Shown: piece by piece, positions 38,330-46,662 of the stretch
How the letters are laid out: every line of letters starts with the position of its first letter
Position numbering within the stretch: the stretch's first letter is position 1
Notes under the pieces: generated by a model
What the model was told of the DNA's origin: nothing
Seen by the model: only the letters and a program-made list of their open reading frames with translations
The model's database searches: none
Origin: Sinorhizobium sp. 8-89
Lineage (GTDB): Bacteria > Pseudomonadota > Alphaproteobacteria > Rhizobiales > Rhizobiaceae
Direction: 5' to 3'
Assembly (NCBI RefSeq): GCF_030124325.1
Contig: NZ_JASKLR010000007.1
Span: 248,224-296,603, forward strand
Length of the DNA: 48,380 nt
Translations under genes and position numbers: made by a program

Positions 38330-41300
38330 TCACTCGGCTGGGGCGAGGTGCGGCGCTTCGATGTGTGCTCCCGAGTGCTTCAGCGGCCGCTCGCCGGCGA
38401 GCTTGCGGATCAGCACGTAGAAGACCGGCGTCATGAAGATGCCGAAGGCGGTAACGCCGATCATGCCGGCAAAGACGGCGACGCCCATGGCCGAGCGCAT
38501 TTCCGCACCGGCACCGGTGGAGGTGACGAGCGGCACGACGCCCATGATGAAGGCCATCGAGGTCATCAGGATCGGCCTGAGGCGCAACCGGCTCGCCTCG
38601 ATCGCCGCGCTCACTGCGCTGCTGCCGGAAAGTTCGAGCTCGCGGGCGAACTCGACGATCAGGATCGCGTTCTTGGCGGAGAGACCGACGAGCACGATCA
38701 ACCCGATCTGGGTGAAGACGTTGTTGTCTCCGCCCGTCAGCCAGACGCCCGTCAGTGCGGCCATGATGCCCATCGGCACGATCAGCACGATCGCGATCGG
38801 CAACGTCAGGCTCTCATACTGGGCCGCCAGCACGAGATAGACGAGCAGCAGCGCCAGCGGGAAGACCAGGATGCCCGAGTTGCCGGCGAGGATCTGCTGG
38901 TAGGTCAGATCCGTCCATTCGAAGCCGATGCCGGGCGGCAGCGTCTCGGCGGCGATCCTTTCGATCGCGGCCTGCGCCTGGCCGGAGGAGTAGCCTGGTG
39001 CCGGACCGCCGTTGATATCGGCCGAGAGGAAGCCGTTGTACCGGATCGCCCGTTCCGCGCCGACGGTCTGCTCGACCTTCAACAGCGCCGAAAGCGGGAT
39101 CATTTCGCCCGACTGCGATCGAACCTTCAGCCGGCCGATATCGTCGGCATGGCTGCGGTAGTTCGCGTCGGCCTGGATGCGCACGCTGTAGGTCCGGCCG
39201 AAGGCGTTGAAGTCGTTGACATAGAATGACCCCAGATAGATCTGCAGCGTTTCGAATACGTCGGTGACGGACACGCCGAGCTGGCGCGCCTTCACACGAT
39301 CGAGATCGGCAAAAAGCTGCGGCACGTTGATCTGGTAGCTCGAATAGAGGCCAGCCAGTTCCGGTGCCTGAGCGGCCCTGGCGAGAAAGGCCTTTGCCGC
39401 CTCGTCGAGGGTCCGATAGCCAAGCCCGTTCCGGTCTTCGATCTGGAGCTTGAAGCCGCCCGTCGTGCCGAGGCCTTGGACGGGCGGCGGCGGGAACATG
39501 GCGATGAAGGCGTCCTGGATCGCACCGAACTCCTGGTTCAGTTGCATGGCGATCGCGCCGCCCGAAAGCTCGGGCGTCTTACGCTCTTCGAAGGGCTTCA
39601 GCGCCACGAAGACGATGCCGGAGTTGGACGAGTTGGTAAAACCGTTGATCGAAAGGCCCGGGAAGGCGATGGCGTTCTCGACGCCCGGGTGCTTCAACGC
39701 GATGTCGCTCATGCGGCGGATGACGTCTTCCGACCGGTCGAGGGTCGCTGCGTCTGGCAGTTGAGCAAAGCCGATCAGGTACTGCTTGTCCTGCGCCGGC
39801 ACGAAACCGCCGGGAACGGCCCGGAACAAGACGAAGGTGACGCCGAGAAGTACCACATAGACGCCCATGATCAGCGACTTGCGGGAGAGGATCCCGCCCA
39901 CGCCGCGGCCGTAGGCCTCGGAGCTGCGGCCGAAGAAGCGGTTGAAGCCGCGGAAGAACCAGCCGAAGAGCTTGTCCATTGCGCGTGTAAGCCAGTCTTT
40001 CGGTGCGTGGTGATCACGCAACAACAGCGCCGCCAGTGCCGGTGAAAGCGTCAGTGAGTTGAAGGCGGAGATCACCGTCGAGATCGCGATGGTGAGCGCG
40101 AACTGGCGGTAGAACTGTCCCGTCAGCCCGGTGATGAAGGCGAGCGGCACGAAGACGGCGACCAGCACCAGCGCGATCGCGATGATCGGACCGGACACCT
40201 CCGACATTGCGCGGTAGGTGGCCTGCACGGGCGACAGTCCCTGCGCGATGTTGCGCTCGACGTTTTCGACGACAACGATCGCGTCGTCGACGACGATGCC
40301 GATCGCCAGCACCAGGCCAAAGAGACTGAGCGCGTTGATCGAGAAGCCGAAGACATACATCACTGCAAAGGTGCCGACGATCGACACCGGGACGGCTACG
40401 AGCGGAATGATCGAGGCGCGCCAGGTTTGCAGGAAGACGATGACGACGAGGACGACGAGCGCGATCGCTTCGAGCAGCGTATGAATGACGGACTCGATCG
40501 AGGCGCGCACGAACTGGGTCGTGTCGTAGACGATCTCGTAATCCACGCCTTCGGGCATGGTCAGCTTCAGCTCGGCCATGGCCTTGTGCACGTTTTCCGA
40601 AATCTGGATGGCATTGGAGCCCGGCGCCTGGAAGACGCCCATGCCGACGGCGGCCTTGTTGTCGAGGAGCGACCGGAGCGAGTAGTCCGCAGCGCCCATT
40701 TCCACACGTGCGACGTCGCCGAGACGCGTGACCTCGCCACCCTCTCCGGATTTGACGACGATGTCGGCGAAATCCTCCGGCGTCTGCAGACGTCCCTGTG
40801 CATTCACGGAGAGCTGCAGGTCGAGTCCGGGAACCGAAGGCGAGGCGCCGATGACGCCGGCGGCCGCCTGCACGTTCTGCTGGCGGATGGCGTTTGCGAC
40901 ATCGCCGGCGGCGAGCCCGCGTTCGGCGGCTTTCTGCGGGTCGATCCAGACGCGCATCGAATAGTCGCCGCCGCCGAAGATCTGCACCTGGCCGACGCCA
41001 TCGATGCGAGCCAGGCGGTCCTTGACGTTGAGGACGCCGTAGTTGCGCAGATAGTTGATGTCGTATTGACCGTTCGGCGAGAGGAGGTGAACGACCAGTG
41101 TCAGGTCCGGCGAGCTCTTGACGGTCGTCACGCCAAGACGGCGCACCTCTTCCGGCAGGCGCGGTTCGGCTTGCGAGACGCGGTTCTGCACGAGCTGCTG
41201 GGCCTGGTCAGGATCGGTGCCGAGTTCGAAGGTGACGGTCAGCGTCATCAAACCATCGGCGGTCGCCTGGCTCTGCATATAGAGCATGCCTTCGACGCCG

Positions 41301-41515
41301 TTGATCTGCTCCTCGAGCGGCGTCGCGACTGTCTCGGCGATCACCGATGGGTTGGCGCCGGGATATTGGGCGCGCACGACGATCTGCGGCGGCACGACCT
41401 CCGGATATTCCGAGATCGGCAGACCTGTCATGCCGATCAGGCCCGCGACGAAGATGAGCACTGAGAGAACGCCCGCGAAGACCGGGCGGTCGACGAAAAA
41501 GCGTGAGAAGTTCAT
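38330..41515 (-). CDS. RND-type multidrug efflux transporter (HAE1/AcrB family)
   Basis: A 1061-residue inner-membrane proton-driven exporter that works as a trimer with a periplasmic adaptor and an outer-membrane channel. The N-terminus is MNFSRFFVDRPVFAGVLSVL, as in AcrB/MexF. The proton-relay Asp pair is in AIGIVVDDAIVVVENVERN near residue 408; the GPIIAIALVLVAVFVPLAFI and late VGLSAKNAILIVEFARE blocks match the family. The ATG at 41515 has AAGGGGG just upstream; the frame is open to 41596. The adaptor gene precedes it on the same strand and an HSL-fold gene precedes that. No outer-membrane factor gene is adjacent, so it presumably borrows a TolC-like protein. Substrates unknown. Confidence 0.94.
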   Translation of the reverse strand: MNFSRFFVDRPVFAGVLSVLIFVAGLIGMTGLPISEYPEVVPPQIVVRAQYPGANPSVIAETVATPLEEQINGVEGMLYMQSQATADGLMTLTVTFELGTDPDQAQQLVQNRVSQAEPRLPEEVRRLGVTTVKSSPDLTLVVHLLSPNGQYDINYLRNYGVLNVKDRLARIDGVGQVQIFGGGDYSMRVWIDPQKAAERGLAAGDVANAIRQQNVQAAAGVIGASPSVPGLDLQLSVNAQGRLQTPEDFADIVVKSGEGGEVTRLGDVARVEMGAADYSLRSLLDNKAAVGMGVFQAPGSNAIQISENVHKAMAELKLTMPEGVDYEIVYDTTQFVRASIESVIHTLLEAIALVVLVVIVFLQTWRASIIPLVAVPVSIVGTFAVMYVFGFSINALSLFGLVLAIGIVVDDAIVVVENVERNIAQGLSPVQATYRAMSEVSGPIIAIALVLVAVFVPLAFITGLTGQFYRQFALTIAISTVISAFNSLTLSPALAALLLRDHHAPKDWLTRAMDKLFGWFFRGFNRFFGRSSEAYGRGVGGILSRKSLIMGVYVVLLGVTFVLFRAVPGGFVPAQDKQYLIGFAQLPDAATLDRSEDVIRRMSDIALKHPGVENAIAFPGLSINGFTNSSNSGIVFVALKPFEERKTPELSGGAIAMQLNQEFGAIQDAFIAMFPPPPVQGLGTTGGFKLQIEDRNGLGYRTLDEAAKAFLARAAQAPELAGLYSSYQINVPQLFADLDRVKARQLGVSVTDVFETLQIYLGSFYVNDFNAFGRTYSVRIQADANYRSHADDIGRLKVRSQSGEMIPLSALLKVEQTVGAERAIRYNGFLSADINGGPAPGYSSGQAQAAIERIAAETLPPGIGFEWTDLTYQQILAGNSGILVFPLALLLVYLVLAAQYESLTLPIAIVLIVPMGIMAALTGVWLTGGDNNVFTQIGLIVLVGLSAKNAILIVEFARELELSGSSAVSAAIEASRLRLRPILMTSMAFIMGVVPLVTSTGAGAEMRSAMGVAVFAGMIGVTAFGIFMTPVFYVLIRKLAGERPLKHSGAHIEAPHLAPAE

Positions 41516-41657
41516 AACAATCCCCCTTGGGATGACTTCGGGCAAGAACCAGGCATCCGCGGCGAGAATGCTCACCGCGAGCGTGGAAGCATGCACTTTG
41601 ATGTTCGGTCGGGCGCCGCCGCGCGTCCCCTCGAGAGAGGCGAGGCGGCGCGTTCAA

Positions 41658-42857
41658 CTATCGCTTGGCGATCGAAGCGGTCGCTTCCTCGGCCGGCTGC
41701 GGGGCAACGAGGACGCCCGGTCGGACGCGCTGCAGCCCATTGACGACGATGCTCTCGCCCGCCTTCAGCCCGGCTTCGACGATCCGAAGGCCATCGGCGG
41801 TCGGTCCGAGTGTTACCTGGCGGTATTCGACCTTGTTGTCGGCGCTGACGACCAGCACGAACTTCTTGTCCTGGTCCGAGCCGATGGCACGGTCGCTGAT
41901 CACCAGCTTTTCCGCGGGAGCCGGATCGCCGATGCGGATGCGGACGAACTGTCCCGGAATCAGCCTGCTGTCGGCGTTCTTGAGCGCCGCCCGCACGCGG
42001 ATGGTACCGGTTGCAGCATCGACCTCGTTGTTGATGAGCTGGATGTGGCCACTGATCGGCGTTCCCTCGTCGGCGGCGGTGCCGATCTGCACGGGAATGC
42101 TCTCGATCGCGCTGCCGGCCGCCGAAGCGGAGAGCTTGGCGAGAGCCGCCGCGACCACTTCCTCGCTGACGTTGAAGCTCGCATAGATCGGGTCGATCGA
42201 GACGAGCGTGGTCAGGACCGGCGAGGCGGAGCCGGCGGCGACCAGGTTGCCGGCCGTCACCTCAAGCCTGCTAACGCGGCCGGAGATCGGTGCGCGAACT
42301 TCGGTATATTGCAGGTCCAGCCGGGCGGAACGCAGCGCCGCCTTTGCCGAGCGGACATTCGCCTGAGCCTCGTCGAAGACGCTTAGGCGCTGGTCGACTC
42401 CGCTTTGCGGTATCGCGCTCGTAGTGACCAGCTTGCGGCCGCGCTCGAGCTCGGTTTTCGCGAGTGCAACCCGCGCCTCGGCCGCGGCGACCTGAGCCTC
42501 TGCACGCTCGACGGCGGCAGCATAAGGTTCTGGGTCGATGGTTACGAGAAGGTTTCCCTTCTCCACCAGTGCGCCTTCACGGAAATGCGATTTGAGAATG
42601 GCGCCGCCAACGCGGGGACGCACCTCGACGCGCTCGATCGCTTCGAGCCGTCCGGAAAAGCTCTCCCAGGTCGTGATCCGCCGGGATTCCGCCTTCGCAA
42701 CCGAAACGGGGACGGCAGGCGCCGCAGCTGTTTCAGTCGCGGCGTCGGCCTTGTACTGATAGGGCACGCCGAAGAACACGGCGGTTCCCCCGGCGATGGA
42801 CAATAGGATGCTCAGGCCGGCGCCCCAAAGGACCCGGCGGGTAACGGTCGACGTCAT
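41658..42857 (-). CDS. RND efflux periplasmic adaptor subunit (membrane fusion protein)
   Basis: A 399-residue HlyD/AcrA-family adaptor. An N-terminal uncleaved anchor or signal (WGAGLSILLSIAGGTAVFFG, residues about 10-29) lacks a lipobox Cys. The lipoyl halves (GGAILKSHFREGALVEKGN near 80 and LQYTEVRAPISGRVSRLEV near 185) flank a coiled-coil hairpin (about 110-170), followed by beta-barrel and membrane-proximal domains (GLRIVEAGLKAGESIVVNGL). It links the RND pump to an outer-membrane channel. The RND gene follows after 142 bases and the hydrolase-like gene precedes by 28 bases. Confidence 0.93.
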   Translation of the reverse strand: MTSTVTRRVLWGAGLSILLSIAGGTAVFFGVPYQYKADAATETAAAPAVPVSVAKAESRRITTWESFSGRLEAIERVEVRPRVGGAILKSHFREGALVEKGNLLVTIDPEPYAAAVERAEAQVAAAEARVALAKTELERGRKLVTTSAIPQSGVDQRLSVFDEAQANVRSAKAALRSARLDLQYTEVRAPISGRVSRLEVTAGNLVAAGSASPVLTTLVSIDPIYASFNVSEEVVAAALAKLSASAAGSAIESIPVQIGTAADEGTPISGHIQLINNEVDAATGTIRVRAALKNADSRLIPGQFVRIRIGDPAPAEKLVISDRAIGSDQDKKFVLVVSADNKVEYRQVTLGPTADGLRIVEAGLKAGESIVVNGLQRVRPGVLVAPQPAEEATASIAKR

Positions 42858-42885
42858 GTTTTCTCCTTGCCGGTTGGGAGCCGGC

Positions 42886-43731
42886 CTAGTTCGTTTTCAT
42901 CTGCGAGTTTGGCTTCGCCCCTGCATCCTGGAAGAAGCGGGAGAAAATGCCGGATATGGTCTGTTCCTGCGCGGGCCAGTTTTCCTGCGACGAGGTGTTG
43001 GCAGGCAGCCAGGTGGCGCTCCCCGGCAGGACGTGCATTTTTACCGGGACCCCGGCCTGGCGAAGGCGCTCCGCATAGGCCTCCGTTTCGTCATGCATCG
43101 GACATTGCTCGCTGGTGATGACGAGGGCCGGAACAAGCCCCTGCAATCGCGTGCAATACCCGGGGGCCGCGTAGGGGTGGGTCAGCCCGCTGCGTTCACC
43201 GAGATAGCGTTGCCAGCCTTCGGCGATGGACTGCACCGAACTCTGCGGACAGAATTTGCGGAACGACGCCGTCGCCATGCAGGGATCGAGCAGGGGCGAC
43301 AGCAGGATCTGCCCCTTGAGGTCCGAGAGAAACTGGTCGCGTGCCATCAGGGCCAGGCCGGCTGCGAGATTTCCGCCCGCTTCCTCCCCGGCAACGAACA
43401 GCATGGACTTCTTGTGCGCGAACTGCGGACAGCGGCTACGCATCGACGACAGCATGGCGTATGAAGCCTCGAGCGCCGCCGGGAACGGGCTGAGGCACGC
43501 CGAAGGATATTCCGGCGAAATGACCACGGCCCCAGCGGCAGCAAGCGCGCTCGCAACTTTCTCGCCGGCCGCGACCGATTCCCCGACGAAGGAACCGCCG
43601 TGAAAATGAAGCACCACCGGAGGCGGAACGAGCAACGACGCGCCTCGGTAGACGCGCGCGCGGCACGCCCCGTGGGCCGTCTGCATCGTCTCTTCCGTAA
43701 AATGCGTGTTCATCTCTCTTGTCTCTGCCAT
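42886..43731 (-). CDS. Alpha/beta-hydrolase fold protein of the HSL type with lost catalytic triad
   Basis: A 281-residue hormone-sensitive-lipase-like protein. The oxyanion motif LHFHGGSFVG (44-47 HGGS) and the C-terminal EAYAERLRQAGVPV block are clear. The usual GDSAGG reads GEEAGG at 115-120, so the nucleophile Ser is Glu117. The Asp of the family's DPLRDE reads Cys210 (SEQCPMHDE), and the His of the PGMIHGF region is Thr240 (PGSATWLP). All three catalytic positions are therefore replaced, so I expect no esterase activity. It is first in a probable operon with the RND adaptor and pump and is divergent from a LysR gene. A binding or regulatory role is possible. MNTHFTEE at 43713 is an alternative start. 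Confidence 0.8.
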   Translation of the reverse strand: MAETREMNTHFTEETMQTAHGACRARVYRGASLLVPPPVVLHFHGGSFVGESVAAGEKVASALAAAGAVVISPEYPSACLSPFPAALEASYAMLSSMRSRCPQFAHKKSMLFVAGEEAGGNLAAGLALMARDQFLSDLKGQILLSPLLDPCMATASFRKFCPQSSVQSIAEGWQRYLGERSGLTHPYAAPGYCTRLQGLVPALVITSEQCPMHDETEAYAERLRQAGVPVKMHVLPGSATWLPANTSSQENWPAQEQTISGIFSRFFQDAGAKPNSQMKTN

Positions 43732-43793
43732 AGGACAATCCCTAGATGAGGGACAGCCCGCGATGTTTGCAGCATAACATTGTCTTTTGTCTG

Positions 43794-43835
43794 GAATAGT
43801 CGGCGGGTTCTGATTACACTATTCGGTATTTCGAA
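43794..43835. promoter_or_regulatory. Inverted repeats in the divergent lysR/efflux promoter region
   Basis: GAATAGT (43794-43800) and ACTATTC (43818-43824) form a perfect 7-bp inverted repeat with 17 bases between. An adjoining TTCG-N6-CGAA lies at 43822-43835. LysR-type regulators bind interrupted dyads between divergent genes, so this is the best candidate operator. Only the repeats are seen; binding is inferred. Confidence 0.5.
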
Positions 43836-43852
43836 CAATTCGGTTATTGAAA

Positions 43853-44764
43853 ATGGACCAGCTCACGGCCATGCGCGCCTTTCTTCGAGTGGTGGAGACC
43901 GGCAATTTTACCCGGGCATCCGTATCGCTCAATATGCCGAAGGCGACGGTGACCAACCTCATCCAGGGGTTGGAAGCGCACCTAAGCACCAAATTGCTCA
44001 ACCGCACGACGCGGCGCGTTCTGGTGACGCCCGACGGCGCACTCTATTACGAACGAGCGGCCCGCCTTGTTTCCGATCTCGACGAACTCGACGGCAGCCT
44101 GTCGAGCGCGCAGAGCCTGCCGAAGGGGCGGTTGCGGGTCGAAATGGCGAGTGCGATCGCCAACCTCGTTATCCTTCCCGCGCTGCCCGAGTTCCACAAG
44201 AAATATCCCGACATCCAGATCGATCTCGGCGTTTCGGATCGGACGATCGACTATGTCGCCGAAAACGTCGATTGTGCGATCCGCGTGGGCACGCTGACCG
44301 ACCAGTCGCTGATCGCCCGGCGCATTACGGAAATGAGCTTCATCGCCTGCGCGTCACCGGCCTATCTCGATCGCCACTCGACGCCGCAGCATCCGGCCGA
44401 CCTCGAGAGGAATTGCTATGTCGTCGGTTATTTCCGGCCGCAGACCGGGCAGCCGATGCCGATTCATTTCAAGCGAGGAAATGAGGAGATCGAGGTCAAA
44501 GGCCGTTACGCTGTCGCGGCAAACGAAGCGACGACCTATCTTGCCGCCGCGCGGGCAGGTCTCGGAGTCGTCCAGGCACCACGCTTCATGGTGCGCGACG
44601 ATCTGCAATCCGGTGCGATGAGGCCGGTGCTCGCTGATTGGCAGATCGAACCGGCGCCGATCTATCTCGTATATCCACCCAACCGGCATTTGAGCAGCCG
44701 GCTGCGGGTTTTCGCCGATTGGGCGGTGAAGGTGATCGCACAGTCGCAGATGGATGGCGAGTAG
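43853..44764 (+). CDS. LysR-family transcriptional regulator
   Basis: A 303-residue regulator: an N-terminal winged helix ([20 protein letters not shown], residues 1-20; the recognition helix follows near 28-50 with [17 protein letters not shown]) and a C-terminal periplasmic-binding-like effector domain (about 90-300). The ATG at 43853 is preferred over the TTG two codons upstream. It is divergent from the HSL-fold/adaptor/RND operon, the usual arrangement when a LysR protein controls its neighbours. The inducer is unknown. Confidence 0.9.
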   Translation: MDQLTAMRAFLRVVETGNFTRASVSLNMPKATVTNLIQGLEAHLSTKLLNRTTRRVLVTPDGALYYERAARLVSDLDELDGSLSSAQSLPKGRLRVEMASAIANLVILPALPEFHKKYPDIQIDLGVSDRTIDYVAENVDCAIRVGTLTDQSLIARRITEMSFIACASPAYLDRHSTPQHPADLERNCYVVGYFRPQTGQPMPIHFKRGNEEIEVKGRYAVAANEATTYLAAARAGLGVVQAPRFMVRDDLQSGAMRPVLADWQIEPAPIYLVYPPNRHLSSRLRVFADWAVKVIAQSQMDGE

Positions 44765-44786
44765 ACCGAACGAAGCTTGACGCAGC

Positions 44787-45182
44787 TCAATCGCGGCGTC
44801 CCGCGTCATAGCGCTCGCGCGCTGCATCGAGTTCCCCGAAATGGGTTTCGGCCCAGCGGTCAAGAACCACAAGCGTATCGCTCAGCGACCGCCCGACCGC
44901 GCTCAGGCGGTATTCGACGTGCGGCGGCACGGTCTGTTTGTCGTCGCGGATCACGAGCCCGTTGCGCTCCAGTTCTTTGAGCGTCTGCGTCAGCATCTTC
45001 TGCGACACATCCCCGAGCTTGCGCATCAGCGCGGCATTGCGCATCGGCCCCTCATCCAGGGCGGAGATGATCAGCATCGCCCATTTGCTGGCGACAAGCT
45101 CCAGCGCGTGGCGCGATGAGCAGGTCGGGTCGAAGACGCTCGGCGTCGAGGCCGCGGATTTCTCTGCCGGTTCGGAAGACAT
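44787..45182 (-). CDS. HxlR-family transcriptional regulator
   Basis: A 131-residue HxlR winged-helix protein: SSRHALELVASKWAMLIISA near residue 22, MRNAALMRKLGDVSQKMLTQ, then LKELERNGLVIRDD and PPHVEYRLSAVGRSL. Members often sense redox or electrophiles through a Cys; one Cys sits just before the domain (DPTCSSRHA, about residue 21), placed like the sensing Cys of some members. The ATG at 45182 is preferred; the frame opens at a TTG at 45197. It is divergent from an SMR transporter gene, its likely target. Confidence 0.9.
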   Translation of the reverse strand: MSSEPAEKSAASTPSVFDPTCSSRHALELVASKWAMLIISALDEGPMRNAALMRKLGDVSQKMLTQTLKELERNGLVIRDDKQTVPPHVEYRLSAVGRSLSDTLVVLDRWAETHFGELDAARERYDAGRRD

Positions 45183-45189
45183 TCTGATA

Positions 45190-45225
45190 GTTACCAAAAG
45201 GTGCGTAATTGCCCTTAGGTGCCTA
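45190..45225. promoter_or_regulatory. Repeats in the HxlR/SMR divergent promoter region
   Basis: A TTAC-N9-GTAA dyad (45191-45207) sits 8 bases before the HxlR gene, and the 9-mer AGGTGCSTA occurs twice, at 45199-45207 and 45217-45225, 18 bases apart. This 89-base divergent region is the natural place for HxlR binding. Binding is inferred. Confidence 0.45.
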
Positions 45226-45271
45226 CCCTACCAGATTGGGTCCAGAGTTGAAAATCTGGATGGAGATAGCA

Positions 45272-45589
45272 ATGGCATGGATCACCCTGCTGGCGGCGAG
45301 CGCCGTCGAAATCGCCATGGGCCTTGCGCTGAAATATGCCGAAGGCTGGACGCGGCTCGTTCCAAGCATCATCGGTGTCGCGGCGGCACTCGGCAGCGTC
45401 TACCTCCTGACGATCGCGATGCGGGAGCTGCCGGCCGGCACCGCCTATGCCGCCTGGACCGGCATCGGATCCGTGGGCATCACCGTGCTCGGCATCGTGC
45501 TTTTCGGTGACCCGGTGTCCTGGCTTCGCCTCGTCTGCATCGCGATGATCATCGTTGCCGTGGCAGGGCTGCGGTTTCTGGAGGCCTGA
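45272..45589 (+). CDS. Small multidrug resistance transporter, Gdx/SugE-like
   Basis: A 105-residue four-helix SMR protein. The proton/substrate Glu13 is present (AVEIAMGLALKY), as are S42, Y59 and W62 (GTAYAAWTGIG), as in guanidinium exporters. The Trp at position 16 of Gdx is Met here, so substrate preference may differ (quaternary ammonium compounds or other cations). The ATG at 45272 has GGAG upstream; the frame opens at 45209, but the extension is unlike the family. It is divergent from the HxlR regulator gene. I saw no guanidine riboswitch in the short leader. Confidence 0.85.
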   Translation: MAWITLLAASAVEIAMGLALKYAEGWTRLVPSIIGVAAALGSVYLLTIAMRELPAGTAYAAWTGIGSVGITVLGIVLFGDPVSWLRLVCIAMIIVAVAGLRFLEA

Positions 45590-45677
45590 GCCCGGCCGGC
45601 CTTCGAAAAGCCGACGGCCCATGAACGCCGAGTAGGCGCTTCATGGGCCGCATATTCGGACGCCTGAGCCGCTGACG

Positions 45678-46337
45678 TTATGCGGTCGGCTGTTTCGTCT
45701 TCCGGAGATAGGGCAGGACCGTATCGAAAGAGCCGAAGCGCTGGATCGCGTCCTCGTTGGACACCGCCGCGGTGATGATGACGTCCTCGCCCTGCTGCCA
45801 GTTCGCCGGTGTCGCCACCTGGTGCTTGGCGGTCAACTGGATCGAATCGATGGCGCGCAGGATCTCGTTGAAGTTGCGGCCGGTCGTCATCGGGTAGGTG
45901 AGTATCAGCTTGATCTTCTTGTCCGGGCCGATGACATAGACCGAACGAACGGTGGCATTGTCGGCCGGTGTGCGGCCCTCCGCCGTATCACCGGCGTCGG
46001 CCGGCAACATGTCGTAGAGCTTGGCCACCTTGAGGTCCCGGTCGCCGATCAGCGGATACTCGACGTCGAAGCCGGTTGCGACCTTGATGTCGTTCTTCCA
46101 TTTGCTGTGGCTTTCGACGGGATCGACGGAGATGCCGATGATCTTGACGCCGCGCTTGCGGAATTCGTTTTCAATTCCGGCCATGGCGCCAAGTTCCGTG
46201 GTGCACACGGGCGTGAAATTCTTCGGATGGGAGAAGAGGACGGCCCAGCCGTCGCCGATCCATTCATGAAAATTGATTGTGCCTTGGGTGGTCTCAGCGG
46301 TGAAGTCGGGGGCTGTCTGGTTGATACGGAGGCTCAT
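45678..46337 (-). CDS. 1-Cys peroxiredoxin (Prx6 type)
   Basis: A 219-residue thiol peroxidase that reduces hydrogen peroxide and organic hydroperoxides. The catalytic motif is PKNFTPVCTTE with peroxidatic Cys45, Thr42 and Glu48; a conserved Arg lies in ATVRSVYVIGPDKK. No second Cys is seen, so it is a 1-Cys type. The C-terminal Prx6 extension (LTAKHQVATPANWQQGEDVI) is present. The ATG at 46337 has AAGGAG upstream; the frame opens far upstream without support. It lies downstream of the helicase gene on the same strand, with 325 bases between. Confidence 0.95.
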   Translation of the reverse strand: MSLRINQTAPDFTAETTQGTINFHEWIGDGWAVLFSHPKNFTPVCTTELGAMAGIENEFRKRGVKIIGISVDPVESHSKWKNDIKVATGFDVEYPLIGDRDLKVAKLYDMLPADAGDTAEGRTPADNATVRSVYVIGPDKKIKLILTYPMTTGRNFNEILRAIDSIQLTAKHQVATPANWQQGEDVIITAAVSNEDAIQRFGSFDTVLPYLRKTKQPTA

Positions 46338-46662
46338 GGTCTGCTCCTTTGCGGCTGTGCGTTTGTTTTTCGCAGAATAGCGCAATCGTGGCGCTTTTCG
46401 AGGAGGAAACGTGCGAGATCGACCCGCAAAGAGAATGTCAGCGGCGTGGTATGCATGTTTTGGAGAAAAACATCTCTGCGACACACGCAGCGCTGGTATT
46501 CATCGAACCATGTTCGAAGAGACGCAGGTATTTTCGCGCTGCGCAAGGCGCTCGCCATGGGGCTCCGCGGTCTCCCGGCCGGCGTTTCGCGCGCCGCGTT
46601 CCCGCCGTGGCAAGAATGCGACGCGCATCAACGAAGGTGTCAGGCCGACTATCTAGTGCTGC
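46338..46662. other. Gene-free region between helicase and peroxiredoxin genes
   Basis: It holds a perfect 7-bp inverted repeat ATGTTTT (46455-46461) / AAAACAT (46467-46473) with a 5-base spacer, about 118 bases before the peroxiredoxin start, a possible operator. A 10-base tandem copy of CTAGTGCTGC (46653-46672) overlaps the helicase stop. I see no gene, and no certain promoter. Confidence 0.5.

Noticed and set aside
45183..45271. Guanidine riboswitch before the SMR gene
   Set aside because: No paired ACGR-loop hairpins or ykkC-like structure seen in the 89-base leader.
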